Shown: positions 1-10,463 of the stretch, piece by piece
Layout of the letters: each line of letters starts with the position of its first letter
How positions within the stretch are numbered: position 1 is the first letter of the stretch
Assembly: GCF_000372725.1 (NCBI RefSeq)
Contig: NW_005200784.1
Span: 375,716 to 439,715 of the forward strand
DNA: 64,000 nt
From: Emiliania huxleyi CCMP1516
Taxonomy: Eukaryota; Haptophyta; Isochrysidales; Noelaerhabdaceae
Reading direction: 5' to 3'
The notes under the pieces: model-generated
The model's input: only the letters and a program-made list of their open reading frames with translations
Told to the model about the DNA's origin: nothing
Database searches by the model: none
Made by a program: the position numbers and the translations under genes

Positions 1-264
1 GAGCCGTTCGAAGCAGCTCGCGCCGCCAGCGGCAGCCCGAGCCCGGGGACGGGAGCCGGCGGCGCGGTGATCGCGTCGCCGCCGGCAAGCAGCGCGGCCC
101 AGCGACAGGGCGCGGAGGCTCTGCTACCCAGACTCTCCGCCGGATCGATCCGCCAGGCCTCCCACGACGGCGGCTCCGAAAGCATCATCATAGAAAGAGG
201 CTCGCCGCCCGACGCCCTCATCTTGCGCCGCCGTCGCACTGTCGAAACTCGGCGGTCGTCGTGA
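1..264 (+). CDS. possible 3' end of an unrecognised gene
   Basis: The first forward frame is open from base 1 to a TGA at 262-264, so this could be the last exon of a gene entering from the left. The product is low-complexity (Ala, Ser, Pro, Arg) and matches no family I know. A second frame around 261-320 reads as an acidic-basic tail ending in EKKC and a stop, which could be the true terminus if an intron lies between. In a GC-rich genome an open frame of this size can arise by chance, so the call is weak. Confidence 0.25.
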   Translation, partial: EPFEAARAASGSPSPGTGAGGAVIASPPASSAAQRQGAEALLPRLSAGSIRQASHDGGSESIIIERGSPPDALILRRRRTVETRRSS

Positions 265-494
265 AGCAGGAGGGCGAGGACGAGCAGAACGGCAGCGGCG
301 GCGACGAAAAGAAGTGCTGAGCGCGACGTGGTGCTCGCGCCCGGGGCTAGAAGCCGTCCGAAACAAGAATTAACGCAAGCCTAGAGGCAGAGGAGAGCGA
401 CGCGACAGAGGATGAAGCGACAGGAGAGAGAGCGACGTAAGTGGGACGACCGCGAGGTGGCATGAAGGTTTGTTTGTTTGAAGGTTGCAGCGAG

Positions 495-687
495 AATCGG
501 CGAGGGACTGCGAAGAGAGATAGGAAGAAGCAGACGCGAAGGATGGGCGACGGCTAGCGCATCACACTCCTCTCCTTAAAATCCCTTTTTGGTGGCGGCG
601 TGCCGTCGTCCTCCGCCTGCTCCCATCCCTCCCTTCGTGCGCTTGCCCCTTGGCGCTTGGGTTGTCTGTTTTCTTTCTTTCTTTTAC
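495..687 (+). repeat. dispersed repeat A, copy 1
   Basis: This stretch recurs inverted at 10464-10624. Shared blocks in order are a GAATCGGCGAG start, AGAGAGATAGGAAGA, GGGCGACGGCTAGC, CACTCCTCTCCTTAAAATCC, a GGCGGCGTGCCGTC block and a pyrimidine tail with CTTTCTTTC. Only the GTGCCGTC/CCTCCC part recurs at about 51281-51346, and a diverged piece lies near 1525-1590. The rest of 265-868 shows no coding sequence. Confidence 0.75.
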
Positions 688-868
688 CACGCCCAGTGTT
701 TTTGAGTTTTCCTTGGCTTACATTACCTCTCGTCGGCTGGCGTCTGTGAGGAGAGGTCTCCATCGTATGCCTATGCGCATCACAGATTCTCTCGCCGTCG
801 CAGCGCGCTGCGGTTTCTTGTCTCTCTGTTTGACCCCCCGATCACGCCACCTCGCCCCTCCTCTCCGC

Positions 869-1453
869 TCACCCAGAGATGGTGTCCCACTTGGGGAAGG
901 CCTGCATCCGCGCGCGCGCGTTTCTCTCCAGCTTCTCCTGCTTCTCGGCCTCGATCGCGTCGATCGTCACCTCGATCGGCCTGCTCGCCTCCTCGTCCTT
1001 GTAGTAGCCGAGCCCGTACACGTCAAACTTGAAGACGTAGCCCTCCTTCTCGCTCTCGAACTCCGCCGCCTCGATGTAGTCCGGCGCCGCCGCCTCGAGC
1101 TGCGGCGCCGCCGCCGCGCCCTCAGCCAGCACAAACGCCTCCGTCTCGGGGCTCTCCCAGAGCTCGGCCGCCAGCCACATCTCCGAGGGAACCTCGCCAT
1201 AGTACGAGGCTGCGAGCGGAGTCACTGCCGGGATGTAGCCCGCCTCGAACCAGTTGCGCATGGTCGTGGTTGCGTGCGGCCCCTGGTCGACTCCGTAAGG
1301 GTCGCGGTACCACCAGAACTGCGCGTGGCCGAGGTCGCCGGCTGCGGGCGGTGGCCCGTCCCACGCCTTGCGTTTCCTCGACGAGGGACCCTCCGCCGCG
1401 CCGCCCGGGGCAGCGGCTGCTTCCGCCATGCCCGTGGAGCTACCAGGTTGCAC
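869..1453 (-). CDS. GYF-domain protein
   Basis: An intronless ORF of 194 codons (186 if the second ATG at 1429 is used; it has a better context, ggcATGg). Residues about 46-75 carry the GYF signature: aromatic-rich start, then Y-R-D-P-x-G, Q-G-P, an M-x-x-W and G-Y-I. GYF domains bind proline-rich peptides and occur in splicing and translation-repression factors. The C-terminal half is acidic with charged helices. A CAG|GTAAGC-like donor lies just upstream of the first ATG on this strand, so an upstream or 5' UTR exon is possible. The exact orthologue cannot be named. Confidence 0.75.
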   Translation of the reverse strand: MQPGSSTGMAEAAAAPGGAAEGPSSRKRKAWDGPPPAAGDLGHAQFWWYRDPYGVDQGPHATTTMRNWFEAGYIPAVTPLAASYYGEVPSEMWLAAELWESPETEAFVLAEGAAAAPQLEAAAPDYIEAAEFESEKEGYVFKFDVYGLGYYKDEEASRPIEVTIDAIEAEKQEKLERNARARMQAFPKWDTISG

Positions 1454-1764
1454 TTAGCTTACCTGGGCCCTAGGTAGCACGCACGAAAGAATTCGTCCCG
1501 GCACATTTTTTCTCAAATTGGCAGCCGTCCCTCCCTTGGGCTGTATGTTTTCTTTCTTTCTTTGGCACCCGTGCCTCTCTGGATAGGGTGGCCGTCACAC
1601 AACGACCCCTGGAATTGCGAGTCGCCCTTTCCCCCGCTGTGTGTGATTTTGTGTGAGCTCTGTGTGTCTTGAACTTGATTTGAAAGTAGAAAGAGAGATT
1701 TTTAGCACTGCGCTTTTTTCTTTCTACGGTTTCTGTTACAATGACACACCGCAGTCCGCTGCGA
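1454..1764. other. intergenic, no gene seen
   Basis: This lies between two genes on the minus strand. It holds a diverged fragment of repeat A at about 1525-1590 (CCCTCCCTTGGGCTGT followed by CTTTCTTTC) and T-rich sequence. I see no ORF with coding character. Confidence 0.6.
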
Positions 1765-3322
1765 TCACCGGCCCGACTCGGACTGAGCGTGCGGTGCCAC
1801 CTCAGGTCGTACATCTAGCACCGCGAGCGGTTGCCACGTAAACTCCAGCCCTTCCACCTGCGCCCCCAGCCCAAGCTGTCCAGCATGACACCAACCCATG
1901 GAGGCCAGCCGACCTGAGACAGTGTCCACGATCATAGTCGTGAAGCATCCGCACGACAAAGCTACTATCTCGACATGCTCGACAGCGCTGTCGTCGCCCC
2001 GGTTGTCCTCGACTATCACGCCTCCTTGGATGACCATGTCAGTGCCGAAGCCATCAAGGACCACTTCCGTCGGCTCGAGGCGGTTCTCTTCACTCCCATG
2101 ACCGAGGCAGCCGAAAGAGCCAGATCCCCACGTCCATAGCACCGAGCCGCCATCCGTCGTCGCCGCTGTATGCAGTGTGCCACAGCTCACGAGACCGACG
2201 GGCCTGCCCTGCAGCCTGGACACGACTCGCGGCGTCATCACATCCTCCTCGTCCCCGTGCCCGAGCTTGCCCTCCGCGCCCTCACCCCATGTGAAGAGCC
2301 TGCCGTCGGACGCAACAGCTGCGACGTGTCCACTGCTGCAGCTCGCGTCCCGGACCAGAACACCCGAGAAAGGAACCGGCGCGGGTGTCGGACTCAGATA
2401 GTGGAAGACGGGCGGCGGCAGATTCCAGCCGGCACAAAAGAGGAAAAGCTTCCCCGCAGACGTCACTGCGATGGCCAGGCCGTCCTTGTGGTCAATGGAC
2501 ACCACTCGGCGGGCTGCCAGGGCGTCCACGCGAACGGGCTCGGCCCCGACCCAGTCCTGACTCGGCCCCGCCCCGTCCTCGTCCTCGGCGTGACCCAATG
2601 CGGTCTCACCCAGCTGTAGAGATCGCCGTTGGCCGTGACACAGAGCGTATCGTGGACGCCAGCCGCAACTAGCGCCACTCGCGTTTCGGGCGGGAAGCTT
2701 GACACCTCGCACGGCGGGCCCACGACGCCCTGATGGACCCCCAACCCAAGCGTTCGCCGTAGCTACCCCACGTCAGGAGACGGCCGTCATTCGTGAGCGC
2801 GGCGCTGTGAGCCCAGCCGGCAGAAGCGGCCACCACCGTCCGGCCCGCCAGCCGTTCGATCGGACGCGGTGCGACAACATCAGCGCGACGTGGGTCGGCA
2901 CAACCGAACTCAAGCTCTTGGTCGTCCTCGTCCAGCTCGGGCTCCAAGTCGCTCCCCGGGTCGTCGGTTAGTCCCAACTGGAAGTCTGCATTTGAACCAA
3001 AAGCGGAAAGCCCTCCGCCTGCTGTCACGACTAAGCCGTGAAACCTCGTGGCGGACACGACGGGCAGCGGGGCGAGGAGCCGCTCACAGACGAACAGACG
3101 AAAGATTGCACTCTCGCCGTCGCGAGCTGCAACTCGCCAGCCATCGTGCCGCCTTGAGGATGCGAGCTCCGCCGCAGTGTCAGCGACGCTGTATCGGTGG
3201 CTCACGCACTTCAGCCGCGCGAGGCCTCGGGCAGGAAGGTGCTCGCAAATACAGAGCAGTAGGTCGAGGTCGAGGATGTCCAGGGTTGGAGGCGCGACAA
3301 GCATCGGCGAACGGCTCGACAT
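1765..3322 (-). CDS. F-box-like plus RCC1-repeat protein, two frame breaks
   Basis: Reading right to left, the ATG at 3322 starts a protein with an F-box-like helix (LDLLLCICEHLPARGLARLK) followed by RCC1 blades, recognisable from repeats such as GWAHSAALTNDGRLLTWGS, SGHVAAVASDGRLFTWGEG and GTLHTAATTDG. RCC1 propellers bind partners, and an F-box end would tie this one to an SCF ubiquitin ligase. The propeller is spread over three frames. At about 2745 and about 2605 a single missing G in a G-run breaks the frame; restoring one base each time gives continuous RCC1 sequence. That points to two homopolymer errors or a young pseudogene. The upstream frame as far as 3511 lacks family-like residues, so 3322 is preferred as start. 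Confidence 0.7.
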
Positions 3323-4657
3323 AGGCTGGGTAGGGTCGCAAGTGTGTACTATGCCGATCCCTTGCTCTCGGCTCTCGCCTCCCTCTGGGGGGAGCTTCAG
3401 CAACCGCACCTCTTTCTTTTTTCGAGCGTAAGCGTAAGCGCGCGCGGCGCGCGCGCGCCTGACAAGCGATCCCACGACAGCGTGGCTGCGTGGGGGGGCC
3501 TGTCCAACCAACCAACTGCCGGTAGGCGACAGGGAGCCCCCACGGTGGTCCCCGTTTGCTTATTCTTGACCTGATTGGCACGCTTCTTGCGCGCCTGCTA
3601 TGCTTGCGACAAAAAATCTCTCTCTCTGCTTGCGCGGGGACTGTGCGGATAAAAACAGTGGCCAGGGGCGGGGCTTGCATTTTTCTTTTTTGCCGTCGCC
3701 AGTCGCCCCCCCCCCAAACGCTACAGCGGGGGCGGCGGCGGCGGCGGGGGCGGCGGCGGCGGCGCGACCGGGGGTGGGTAGGGGGGCCGGTGGGGAGCCG
3801 CTGCCGTGTGCGCTGCGCGTGCGCGCACCGCACACCATACGGCGGGAAACAGACGGCGAAGGGGGGCGCGGCGGCAGCGGCGCAGCGCGCGCGCGGCGCG
3901 CGCGACGGAGGGGCGGAGCAGCGACCGCTGGCGCGGTGTCGCTGCTCCGTCTGTCAGCCAGAGACGCGCGCTCTGCCGCTCCACGCCCGGCTGCTCCCTT
4001 GCCCCGTCACCCGCCGCGCCCTCGCCCGGCCGCCTCACCGCGCACGGAGCGCTCGGCTGCTCGCCGCTGCCGCCGCGCGTCCCGCGCCGCCACGCTTGCC
4101 CCCACCTTGCCTGACGCGCGAGGAGAGGTAGGAGGTGCTTGCCGCGGCCGGCGAGCACTCCCGCGCCTGCGGAGGGGCAAGGCCTGAGGGCGGGCGGGCG
4201 GGCGGGCGGGCGCGGGCGGGGGGGGGGGGGGGGGATAAACGCTGGCCGCCCCCGCACCAGCGACACCGGCCGCGGCTCGCCTCCACGCGCCGGCTCGGAA
4301 GAGGGGCTGTCGGCGGCGCAGCAGAGCGGCTCGCCTCGGCGCTCGAGCCGCCAACAGCCCCACTCCTCGACGTGACGGCCGCTCCCGGAGCCAGCCGGTG
4401 CGCGCCCGACCCACGCCCCCTCTCGCACCCCTCCGACCCCCCCTGCGCGGCGCACCTATCCGCTGTGCGCCGGCTCGAACGCCTATCGCCAAATCGCGAC
4501 GTTTGAGCGCAGCGCACGCGTCCCACACGTCACGCGCGCGCAGGAGAGCTTGCGGCACAGCAGTAGCGTGTACTCGCCGAGGGCATCGCGCCGAAAACCC
4601 CGCGCATTCCGCCCCAGCAGAGGCTGCAGCCTCTGCACAAGCTACACCACTGTAAGA
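3323..4657. promoter_or_regulatory. very GC-rich control region
   Basis: There is no convincing gene. The stretch is CpG-rich, with a GGC/CGG run at about 3724-3765, a GGGC run at about 4190-4220 and a G-homopolymer at about 4219-4233. Many ORFs open on both strands but all read as low-complexity Arg/Ala/Pro/Gly. It probably holds the promoter of the F-box/RCC1 gene (minus) and perhaps of a plus-strand transcript, since an ATG at 4658 is followed directly by a GT donor (gtgagt). Confidence 0.4.
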
Positions 4658-4666
4658 ATGGTGAGT
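4658..4666 (+). other. ATG followed at once by a splice donor
   Basis: The sequence ATG|GTGAGT could be a first exon coding only methionine, with the next exon at the fucosyltransferase-like gene (first good ATG 6167). The intervening intron would then contain the 4833-5992 transposon. This is suggested only by the donor match and the GC-rich upstream region. Confidence 0.2.
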
Positions 4667-4941
4667 ACTTGGGGTTGAGTGGGCTTGCTTGCTCCCCTAG
4701 CCGGGAGCAAAAATGCAAGAAAAAACGTGGCTCGGGTTACACCAATCCTACAATCCCAATCCTCGCTACCCAACGCGGCCAAAGGATATCCACCTCGAGA
4801 ACAGACAGGATAAAAACTCACCGCTCTTTATAGAAGGGCGCTTGGGTCTAAATTTAGTGCGTGTGAATGAACTTTAGTGATAGTTTAGTGCGCTATTTAG
4901 TGTGTGTTCGAGTGCGTGTGTAGTGCGTGTGTAGTGCGCGA

Positions 4942-5045
4942 ATTTAGCACATATTTAGCACATATTTAGCACATATTTAGCACATATTTAGCACATATTT
5001 AGCACATATTTAGCACCTATTTAGCACATATTTAGCACATATTTA
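4942..5045 (+). repeat. 11-bp tandem repeat inside the transposon
   Basis: About nine nearly identical copies of an 11-bp unit (ATTTAGCACAT). The unit is a relative of the TTTAGTGCG motif in the terminal repeat, so it probably grew from sub-terminal transposase-binding-type motifs. A looser complementary array lies at about 5775-5945. Confidence 0.9.
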
Positions 5046-5149
5046 GTGTGTTTTATCTCCAATTTAGCGCCACATTTAGTTCACTTTAGGTGCGGGCAGC
5101 TGCAGTACATTTAGTGTGGGTCCCGCATCTTTAGTGCGGGCACGCATCT

Positions 5150-5636
5150 TTAGCACGGCTTCCCGGCCACACCACATCTAGCCAGGGCCGCGTGCTTTGC
5201 TCCTTGGCTGCCAAGAATGCACCACAAGAGGGAGGGTGTAGACGCGCACCTCCGTGAGAGGCTCGGGCGGAGGCTCCTTGGCGGGCGGCTCGGAGAGGAT
5301 GTCCACGACGGGTCGACAACCGCGTCCTGCTCCTGCGTGTCGAGCTTGCGCTTGAGGACAGAGCCGCCCTTCCTCACCTCGATGATGACCGTGTCAAACA
5401 TCACCGCGGCACAGTCGCTCGCGTTGAGGCACAGCTTGAGGTCGCTCCACCTTGGTCGACGCCGGCAGGTTGAGCGTGCCCCTCGCCTCTCCCTGCTGCC
5501 ACGGCAGCGCCACCATCGTCTGCTCGGCCGTCTCTGCCATCGCAGTAAAGTCGTTATGTTCACGCGGGTCACGCCCCGCTCCGGCAAACGTTTTGCCGCT
5601 CGGCGGGCCCGGAGAAGCAAGCAGCCCGGAAAGCAC
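5150..5636 (-). pseudogene. ORF remnant captured inside the transposon
   Basis: Two overlapping minus frames carry protein-like sequence: one with ETAEQTMVALPWQQGEA near 5500 and the other with CLNASDCAAVMFDTVIIEV near 5400. They join across a one-base shift near 5450. I do not recognise the family. It could be a host gene piece carried by the element or a decayed element gene. Confidence 0.35.
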
Positions 5637-6166
5637 CTTGGAGGCTGATTTCAGCTGAAGAACCTTCGCTCGGTTGGGGGATGGGACGGGGAACTTTTGC
5701 GAGTGGGCAGGGAACTGCAGGGGGAGAGGGGGAGGGAGGCCCAGCGAGGGGCTGCGGCTGGATCCTACTGCGCGGCTGGACTAAAGACGCACTAAACCTC
5801 GCTAAATTTGGATGTAAAGTCGCAGTGAACTCGCGCTAAATTTGCGCTAAAGTTGTGCTAAATTTTCGCTAAAGTTGTGCTAAATTCGCGCTAAAGTTGT
5901 GCTAAATTCGCGCTAAATTCGCGCTAAAGTGCACTAAAGAGGCAGTAGATAAACACTTCACACCGCACTAAATTTAGACCCAAGCGCCCTTCTTTATACT
6001 CGTTTATTCACGAGGCGACCCCAGGGAAGACGCTTGTGAACGCCTTTTTGTCCTCGCTTCGCGCCGCTTGCGGGGGTCAGGTGTTCGGCAGTCTCGGCAG
6101 CCTCGCCCCTGCTCCTCGTTGTGTGCTGCTGCCCCACCAACTCCTCCCCGACGAGCGCGGTGCCGG

Positions 6167-8645
6167 ATGCCGAAAGGCGGGTGGCGGTGCGTGGTGGTCG
6201 TGCTGCTCATGTGCTCGGTCGTACTGCAGCTGTGGTCGCAGGCCTCAGCGCTCTCTCTCAGGCTGCTTCCGACTGCGCTGCGGAGGCGGCAGCACGTGAG
6301 CTCTCTGTCTCCGACGGCGACTGCGACCGCGGCGGGCGCGGGCAGTGCCTCTCGGGACCCGGGGTGGGTGGCGGCGCTGCAGATGCTGCGAGACTCGCGC
6401 GAGAGGTACGTCATCGTTGATGCCAAGAACGGGCTGGGCAATCGGCTGCGTGCGCTCGCGTCAGCCATGGCGGTGGCGGCGACGCTCGACCGGCCGCTGC
6501 TCCTCGTGTGGGTGTCTGACCTGCACTGCAACTGCAGCTTCCGGCGGCTGTTTGCGCAGCCGCTGCCCTTCACGCTCCTCGAGGAGGAGATCCCGCTCGC
6601 CAACCTGACCGACCCGCGCCACTTCCAGCGGTACAACTACATGCGCCCCGAGCCGGGCGCCGTCAAGGACGCGCCCATCATCCCCGACCCGCGGAGGCAC
6701 CTCTACTTCAAGTCTGCCTTTGTGACGCGCCCCGCTGCCGGCGAGACCGACCGGCTGCGGGCGGCGCGTCTTCACACGCGTCGGTGTGGGCAGGTGATGA
6801 ACCACGCGCACGGCAAGTGGACGCACGCGCAGCAGCAGATCCAGCGCCTCGTCCCCGCCGCTCGCGTCGCTCGCCAGCTGATTGCAGACAAGACCATGGC
6901 GCCGACGCCACACCCGACGCCCGCCCACGCCGCACCACACTCCACCACACTCCACCACACTCCACCACACCACCACACTCCACCACACTCCACCACACAC
7001 CCACACGGCCAGCCACACACCCACTCCGCCACACGCCCACTCCGCCACACCGGGTCGGCCCCTCCCGCACCACAAGCACGCCGCGGCACCGCGGCGCCGC
7101 CGGCCACACTCCCCTGCGGCCTCTCCCCTGCGGCTGCCACCTCTCGCGCCGCCCCTTCCTGGCGCAGGCCAGGCTCCCCGTCTGCACGCGCGCGTCTGCG
7201 GATAGGTCGGGCTCCACATCCGAAACGTCTTCGACGCGCCCCGCGATTCGAGGACTTTCTCCTCCACCACGGGCAACGAGGCGATCGCCGCTGCAGAGAA
7301 GGAGTACGGGCGCAAGGGGACGTCCAAGCTGCTCGCGTGGAGAAAGGCGGGCCCACACCGCCACCGCACCTCCGCCCACACCGCCCCTCCGCCCACACCG
7401 CCCCTCCGCCCACACCGCCCCTCCGCCCACACCGCCCCTCCGCCCACACCGCCCCTCCGCCCACACCGCCCCTCCGCCCACACCGCCCCTCCGCCCACAC
7501 CGCCCCTCCGCCCACACCGCCCCTCCGCCCCGCGGCGCAGGCGGCGCACTGGTCCAACTTCGTGCCGCGCATCACCTCGCTCATGCGGCAGCACTCCCTC
7601 ACCCGCACCTCGGGCGGCCTCTCGCAGCAGCCTCTCCGCTTCTACCTCGCCGCAGACTCGGAGGAGGCCTATGCGAGCTTACTCAAGTGCACAGCCTCCC
7701 ACACACACCCGCCCGCCCGCAGCCGCCGCCTCGGCGCGCGGCCGGCACCGCGGTCAACACCGCGGAGCTCTCCCCAGCCGCACTCTCTTTCGTCGCGCCG
7801 CTGTGTGAGGAGCGTTGTTTCACAGCATGGGCCACGCGCAGGCGTTTCCCCAACCGCATCCTCGTCACGCGCCGCGAGTGTGCGAGCGAGCGGTGCGCCC
7901 CTCGCCACTGCGAGAGCAGCAGCAGATCGCTGCCCATGCTCAAGAGGTCGAGAGGAGCCTATGCGCATAGGTGCGACTTTCGCGACTGCGAGGGGACGCT
8001 GTACGCCCTCGTCGACATGCTCAACCTCGCGCGCACCCGCCTCATCCTCGGCTCGGGCTGGTCGTCCTACTCGGAGGTCCCCGAGAGACAGCCGAGAGGA
8101 GGCCGAGATGAGACCGAGATGAGACCGAGATGTGACCTCGTCGCCGCCTCATCACCCGGCTCGGACTGGTCCTGCTGCTCGGAGGACGCGGGCGCTACTC
8201 TCACCCCCTCCCTCCCCTCCCCCACCACGCGTCCGGAGGTTGCCGCCTACCTCGGCGGCTCGTCTGGCAACCCCGTCCCGATCCTCATGGCGGGACGCGA
8301 CTTTGGCGCGCTGGCCACGCACCGCCCGCCCGCCGCCGCATTCCCGCCATCGAGCGCTGCATCGCAAACACTCCCCCCCACCTGCCGCCACAGGCGCGCT
8401 CGTCGGCGCCGAGCACGGCCGCTACAGCCCAAAGACGCCATGCTGCAACCCGCTGGAGGGCGGCACCGACGGCGCGCGACACACGCCGACGTCGTTCCCA
8501 ATCCCGACCCTGTCGCTGCCGGTCCATTCCCCTCCCCCAGCCCGTGTCCACTCCCGCAGGCGAGGCGTTTCTGGGGATGGAAGCCGGGGCGGAGGACGGC
8601 GACCCGGACAATTTGATTCAGCATTTCTGGCCGAGACCGTTTTGA
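6167..8645 (+). CDS. fucosyltransferase-like glycosyltransferase, 8 exons
   Basis: The model is 6167-6721, 6794-6898, 7206-7346, 7541-7686, 7842-8076, 8239-8305, 8394-8459 and 8560-8645, giving 466 residues; all exon phases close. An N-terminal hydrophobic anchor (CVVVVLLMCSVVLQLW) marks a type II Golgi membrane protein. The catalytic part shows the nucleotide-sugar motif NGLGNRLRALASA, then LLLVW...DLHC, VGLHIRNVFDAP (the fucosyltransferase HxR block) and a C-terminal LILGSGWSSYSEV, all typical of GDP-fucose-type transferases. Introns 2, 3, 6 and 7 have GC donors. The start at 6167 is preferred over an in-frame ATG at 6068 because it places the anchor at the N-terminus. Residues around 7880-7975 fit the family poorly and may hide another small intron. 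Confidence 0.8.
6930..7050 (+). repeat. CCACCACACT-type simple repeat in intron 2
   Basis: Short C/A-rich units (CACTCCACCA) repeat irregularly inside the GC-AG intron 6899-7205 of the fucosyltransferase-like gene. The repeat is not coding despite open frames. Confidence 0.75.
7376..7532 (+). repeat. 17-bp minisatellite in intron 3
   Basis: About nine perfect head-to-tail copies of a 17-bp unit (CGCCCCTCCGCCCACAC) fill most of the GC-AG intron 7347-7540. Translated, it gives a 17-residue repeat that mimics a protein repeat in every frame, but the flanking exons join cleanly across it. Confidence 0.9.
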
Positions 8646-8976
8646 TACACGTGTGTGTCGCGCTCAAGCGCGCAACGAGGCTCGAGGGCCCTCTGTTTCG
8701 GCGATTTTTTTGAAACGTGCTTTTCTTTTTCAGATTTCGCACTGCAGAAGAGATACACATATAGAGGTCAGTCCTGTGTGCAGTGGTACACGGTACATGA
8801 TCATGAACATGATGACACACTCACAGTCACACTTTGCGAGTTCGGAGCCTAAACACCCGCGCACACATCACAACGATCGCATCGGGGGTGTCGCTAGACG
8901 AACAGAGCGAAAACCCCCGCGTCGATGACCCATGTCACCGGCCGCGCGCGCGCAAGCCGCAACCCCCGCGCTCCCT
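8646..8976. other. convergent intergenic, no gene seen
   Basis: The 3' ends of the fucosyltransferase-like gene (plus) and the RING gene (minus) face each other here. It contains T-rich sequence and a small palindrome around 8797-8812 (CATGATCATG). No ORF of note. Confidence 0.6.
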
Positions 8977-10348
8977 TCAGTCGCGCTGGTCCGACGGCTG
9001 GCCCGAGAGCAGCCGCGTGGCGAGGGAGGACGTGTCCTCCGACGGCGCCAGCTCCGCCTCCGCGCCTGGCGAGTCGGGCGCACCCACGGCCTGCAGCGGC
9101 AGCGTCATGCTGGAGGAGGAAGAGGAGGCGGCCTCATCACACACACGGCAAGCGGCGCTCGGTGGCGCTAGCAGTGGCTCCAGCTGCGCATCGTCAGCCC
9201 GCGCCCCTCCCGTGCCGCCACGCGCCACGCCGCCCTCCGCCGCCTCGCCCGCCCCCTCGGCCACCCCCTCGGCCGCCCCCTCGGCCGCCCCCTCTGCGCC
9301 CGCCGCGGCAGAGCGAGCCACGGCCGCCCCACCCCTCCGCCCCCCTCCCCGCCCTTCTCGCTGCCCCGCCTCGGAGTCCGGCCCGCCCCCGCCCTCCTCC
9401 CCGCCCTCCTCCCCGCCCTCCCCGGCGGCCCGCCCCTGCCCCTCCATGCCGCCCGCCTCCGCCTCCGCCTCCGCCTCCGCCTCCTCCGCCTCCGCCGCCT
9501 CCTCGCCGGACGCGCCTACGGACGGGGCACGTCCGGCACGTCGTCACGGACGCGCCTCTGTTGCCCGACAGCCTGTGTGGCTCGTGGGGCTCGCCGGCGG
9601 CGCGGCGGCGCGCGACCAGCTTGCGGTTGCAGAGCGGGCACTTTGCGGCGAGGCCCTTTCGCCGGATCCACTCGTCGATGCAAGCGCGGTGGTAGAGGTG
9701 GACGCAAGGGAGGATGCGGAGCTCCTCTCCCGGCTCAAAGTCGCCCAGGCAGATAGCGCACGACGTCGCCTCGGCCGGCTCTCGGCCCTCGAGCAGCGGG
9801 AGAGGCGTGTGCTTGCCACGAAAGAGCACGGTCGGCAGGGAGGCGATTGCGCGCTCCACCTCCCGGTCGTTCTCGCCCGCCTGACGGAGCAGCCGCCAGA
9901 AGCCGAGCAGCAGGAGCCCGACCCAGCCCGCCGACGCGAAGCCGATCCCAATCGTCACCCATCCGAGGATCGACATGAGCAGGCAGGCGTCGACCGTCCA
10001 GAGCAGCTGGGCGAGCAGCTTGCCGAGCTCCGTGTCGTCCCCGCCCGACCCCGCGCCGCAGCCCGAGTTCGGGTGCGAGACGCCAAAATCCGCCACGAGG
10101 CACGCCAGGAGCGCAGCGTATGCGGCGAGTGCTGCGAGCGCGGCGCGCTCGCTGCGGAAGCGGACGGCGGCAAAGCTGAGGGACGCGTTTGCGCAGAGGA
10201 GGAGGATCGTCAGGCCTCGCATCGCGGGGCTCGCGGGCCAGTCGTCGAGCGAGGTGGCCCAGTACCCGACCGCCAGCACCTCGAGGCCGGTGACCATCAG
10301 CACGCCCTCTCGGGTGCTGCTCATGTCTCGATGGGGCTTGCTGAACAC
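8977..10348 (-). CDS. membrane RING-H2 E3 ubiquitin ligase
   Basis: Exon 1 is 10348-9617 and exon 2 is 9183-8977, joined over a 433-bp GT-AG intron in phase 0 (312 residues). The N-terminal half has about four hydrophobic segments (for example MRGLTILLLCANASLSF and LLLLGFWRLL). The RING-H2 finger follows: CAIC, then C-x-H-L-Y-H, C-x-x-x-W-I and CPLC. RING-H2 domains recruit E2 enzymes, so this is probably an organelle-membrane ubiquitin ligase. The frame also runs on into a Gly-rich tail inside the intron; the short second exon (LEPLLAPP...) has better coding character. A start at the second ATG (10324) is possible. Confidence 0.8.
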
Positions 10349-10463
10349 TCGGCCGCGGCGCCGGTGCTACGACATTCTTGTTTTCTTTTTCACGGAAAGA
10401 GCGAATCGATACGCGGCTTACGGGCGGGGCTGCGCCTCATCGCATGTGCCACGAGTCGCTCTC

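Larger units (their letters stand above)
4833..5992. mobile_element. inverted-repeat DNA transposon (non-autonomous), 1,160 bp
   Basis: The ends are perfect 29-bp inverted repeats starting GAAGGGCGCTTGGGT (4833-4861 and 5964-5992), flanked by the direct repeat TTTATA at 4827-4832 and 5993-5998, a 6-bp target duplication. Sub-terminal parts are arrays of short TTTAGTGCG / TTTAGCACA-like units on the left and their complements (GCTAAATT, GCTAAAGT) on the right. The core is GC-rich and holds an ORF remnant. No transposase is visible, so the element needs one supplied in trans. It sits upstream of, or in the first intron of, the fucosyltransferase-like gene. Confidence 0.9.

Noticed and set aside
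650..1477. A 275-codon plus-strand ORF over the GYF gene
   Set aside because: It is antisense to the GYF domain and reads as low-complexity Arg/Leu. The minus frame has the recognisable signature.
3560..4558. Numerous 100-240 codon ORFs on both strands
   Set aside because: All are CpG-rich low-complexity frames in the GC-rich control region, with no motif or consistent frame.
4942..5045. CRISPR-like array
   Set aside because: The 11-bp units are contiguous with no spacers, inside a eukaryotic transposon.
6461..7608. Long minus ORFs with Gly-Gly-Arg-Cys-type protein repeats
   Set aside because: They are produced by the 17-bp and CCACCACACT intron repeats opposite the fucosyltransferase-like gene.
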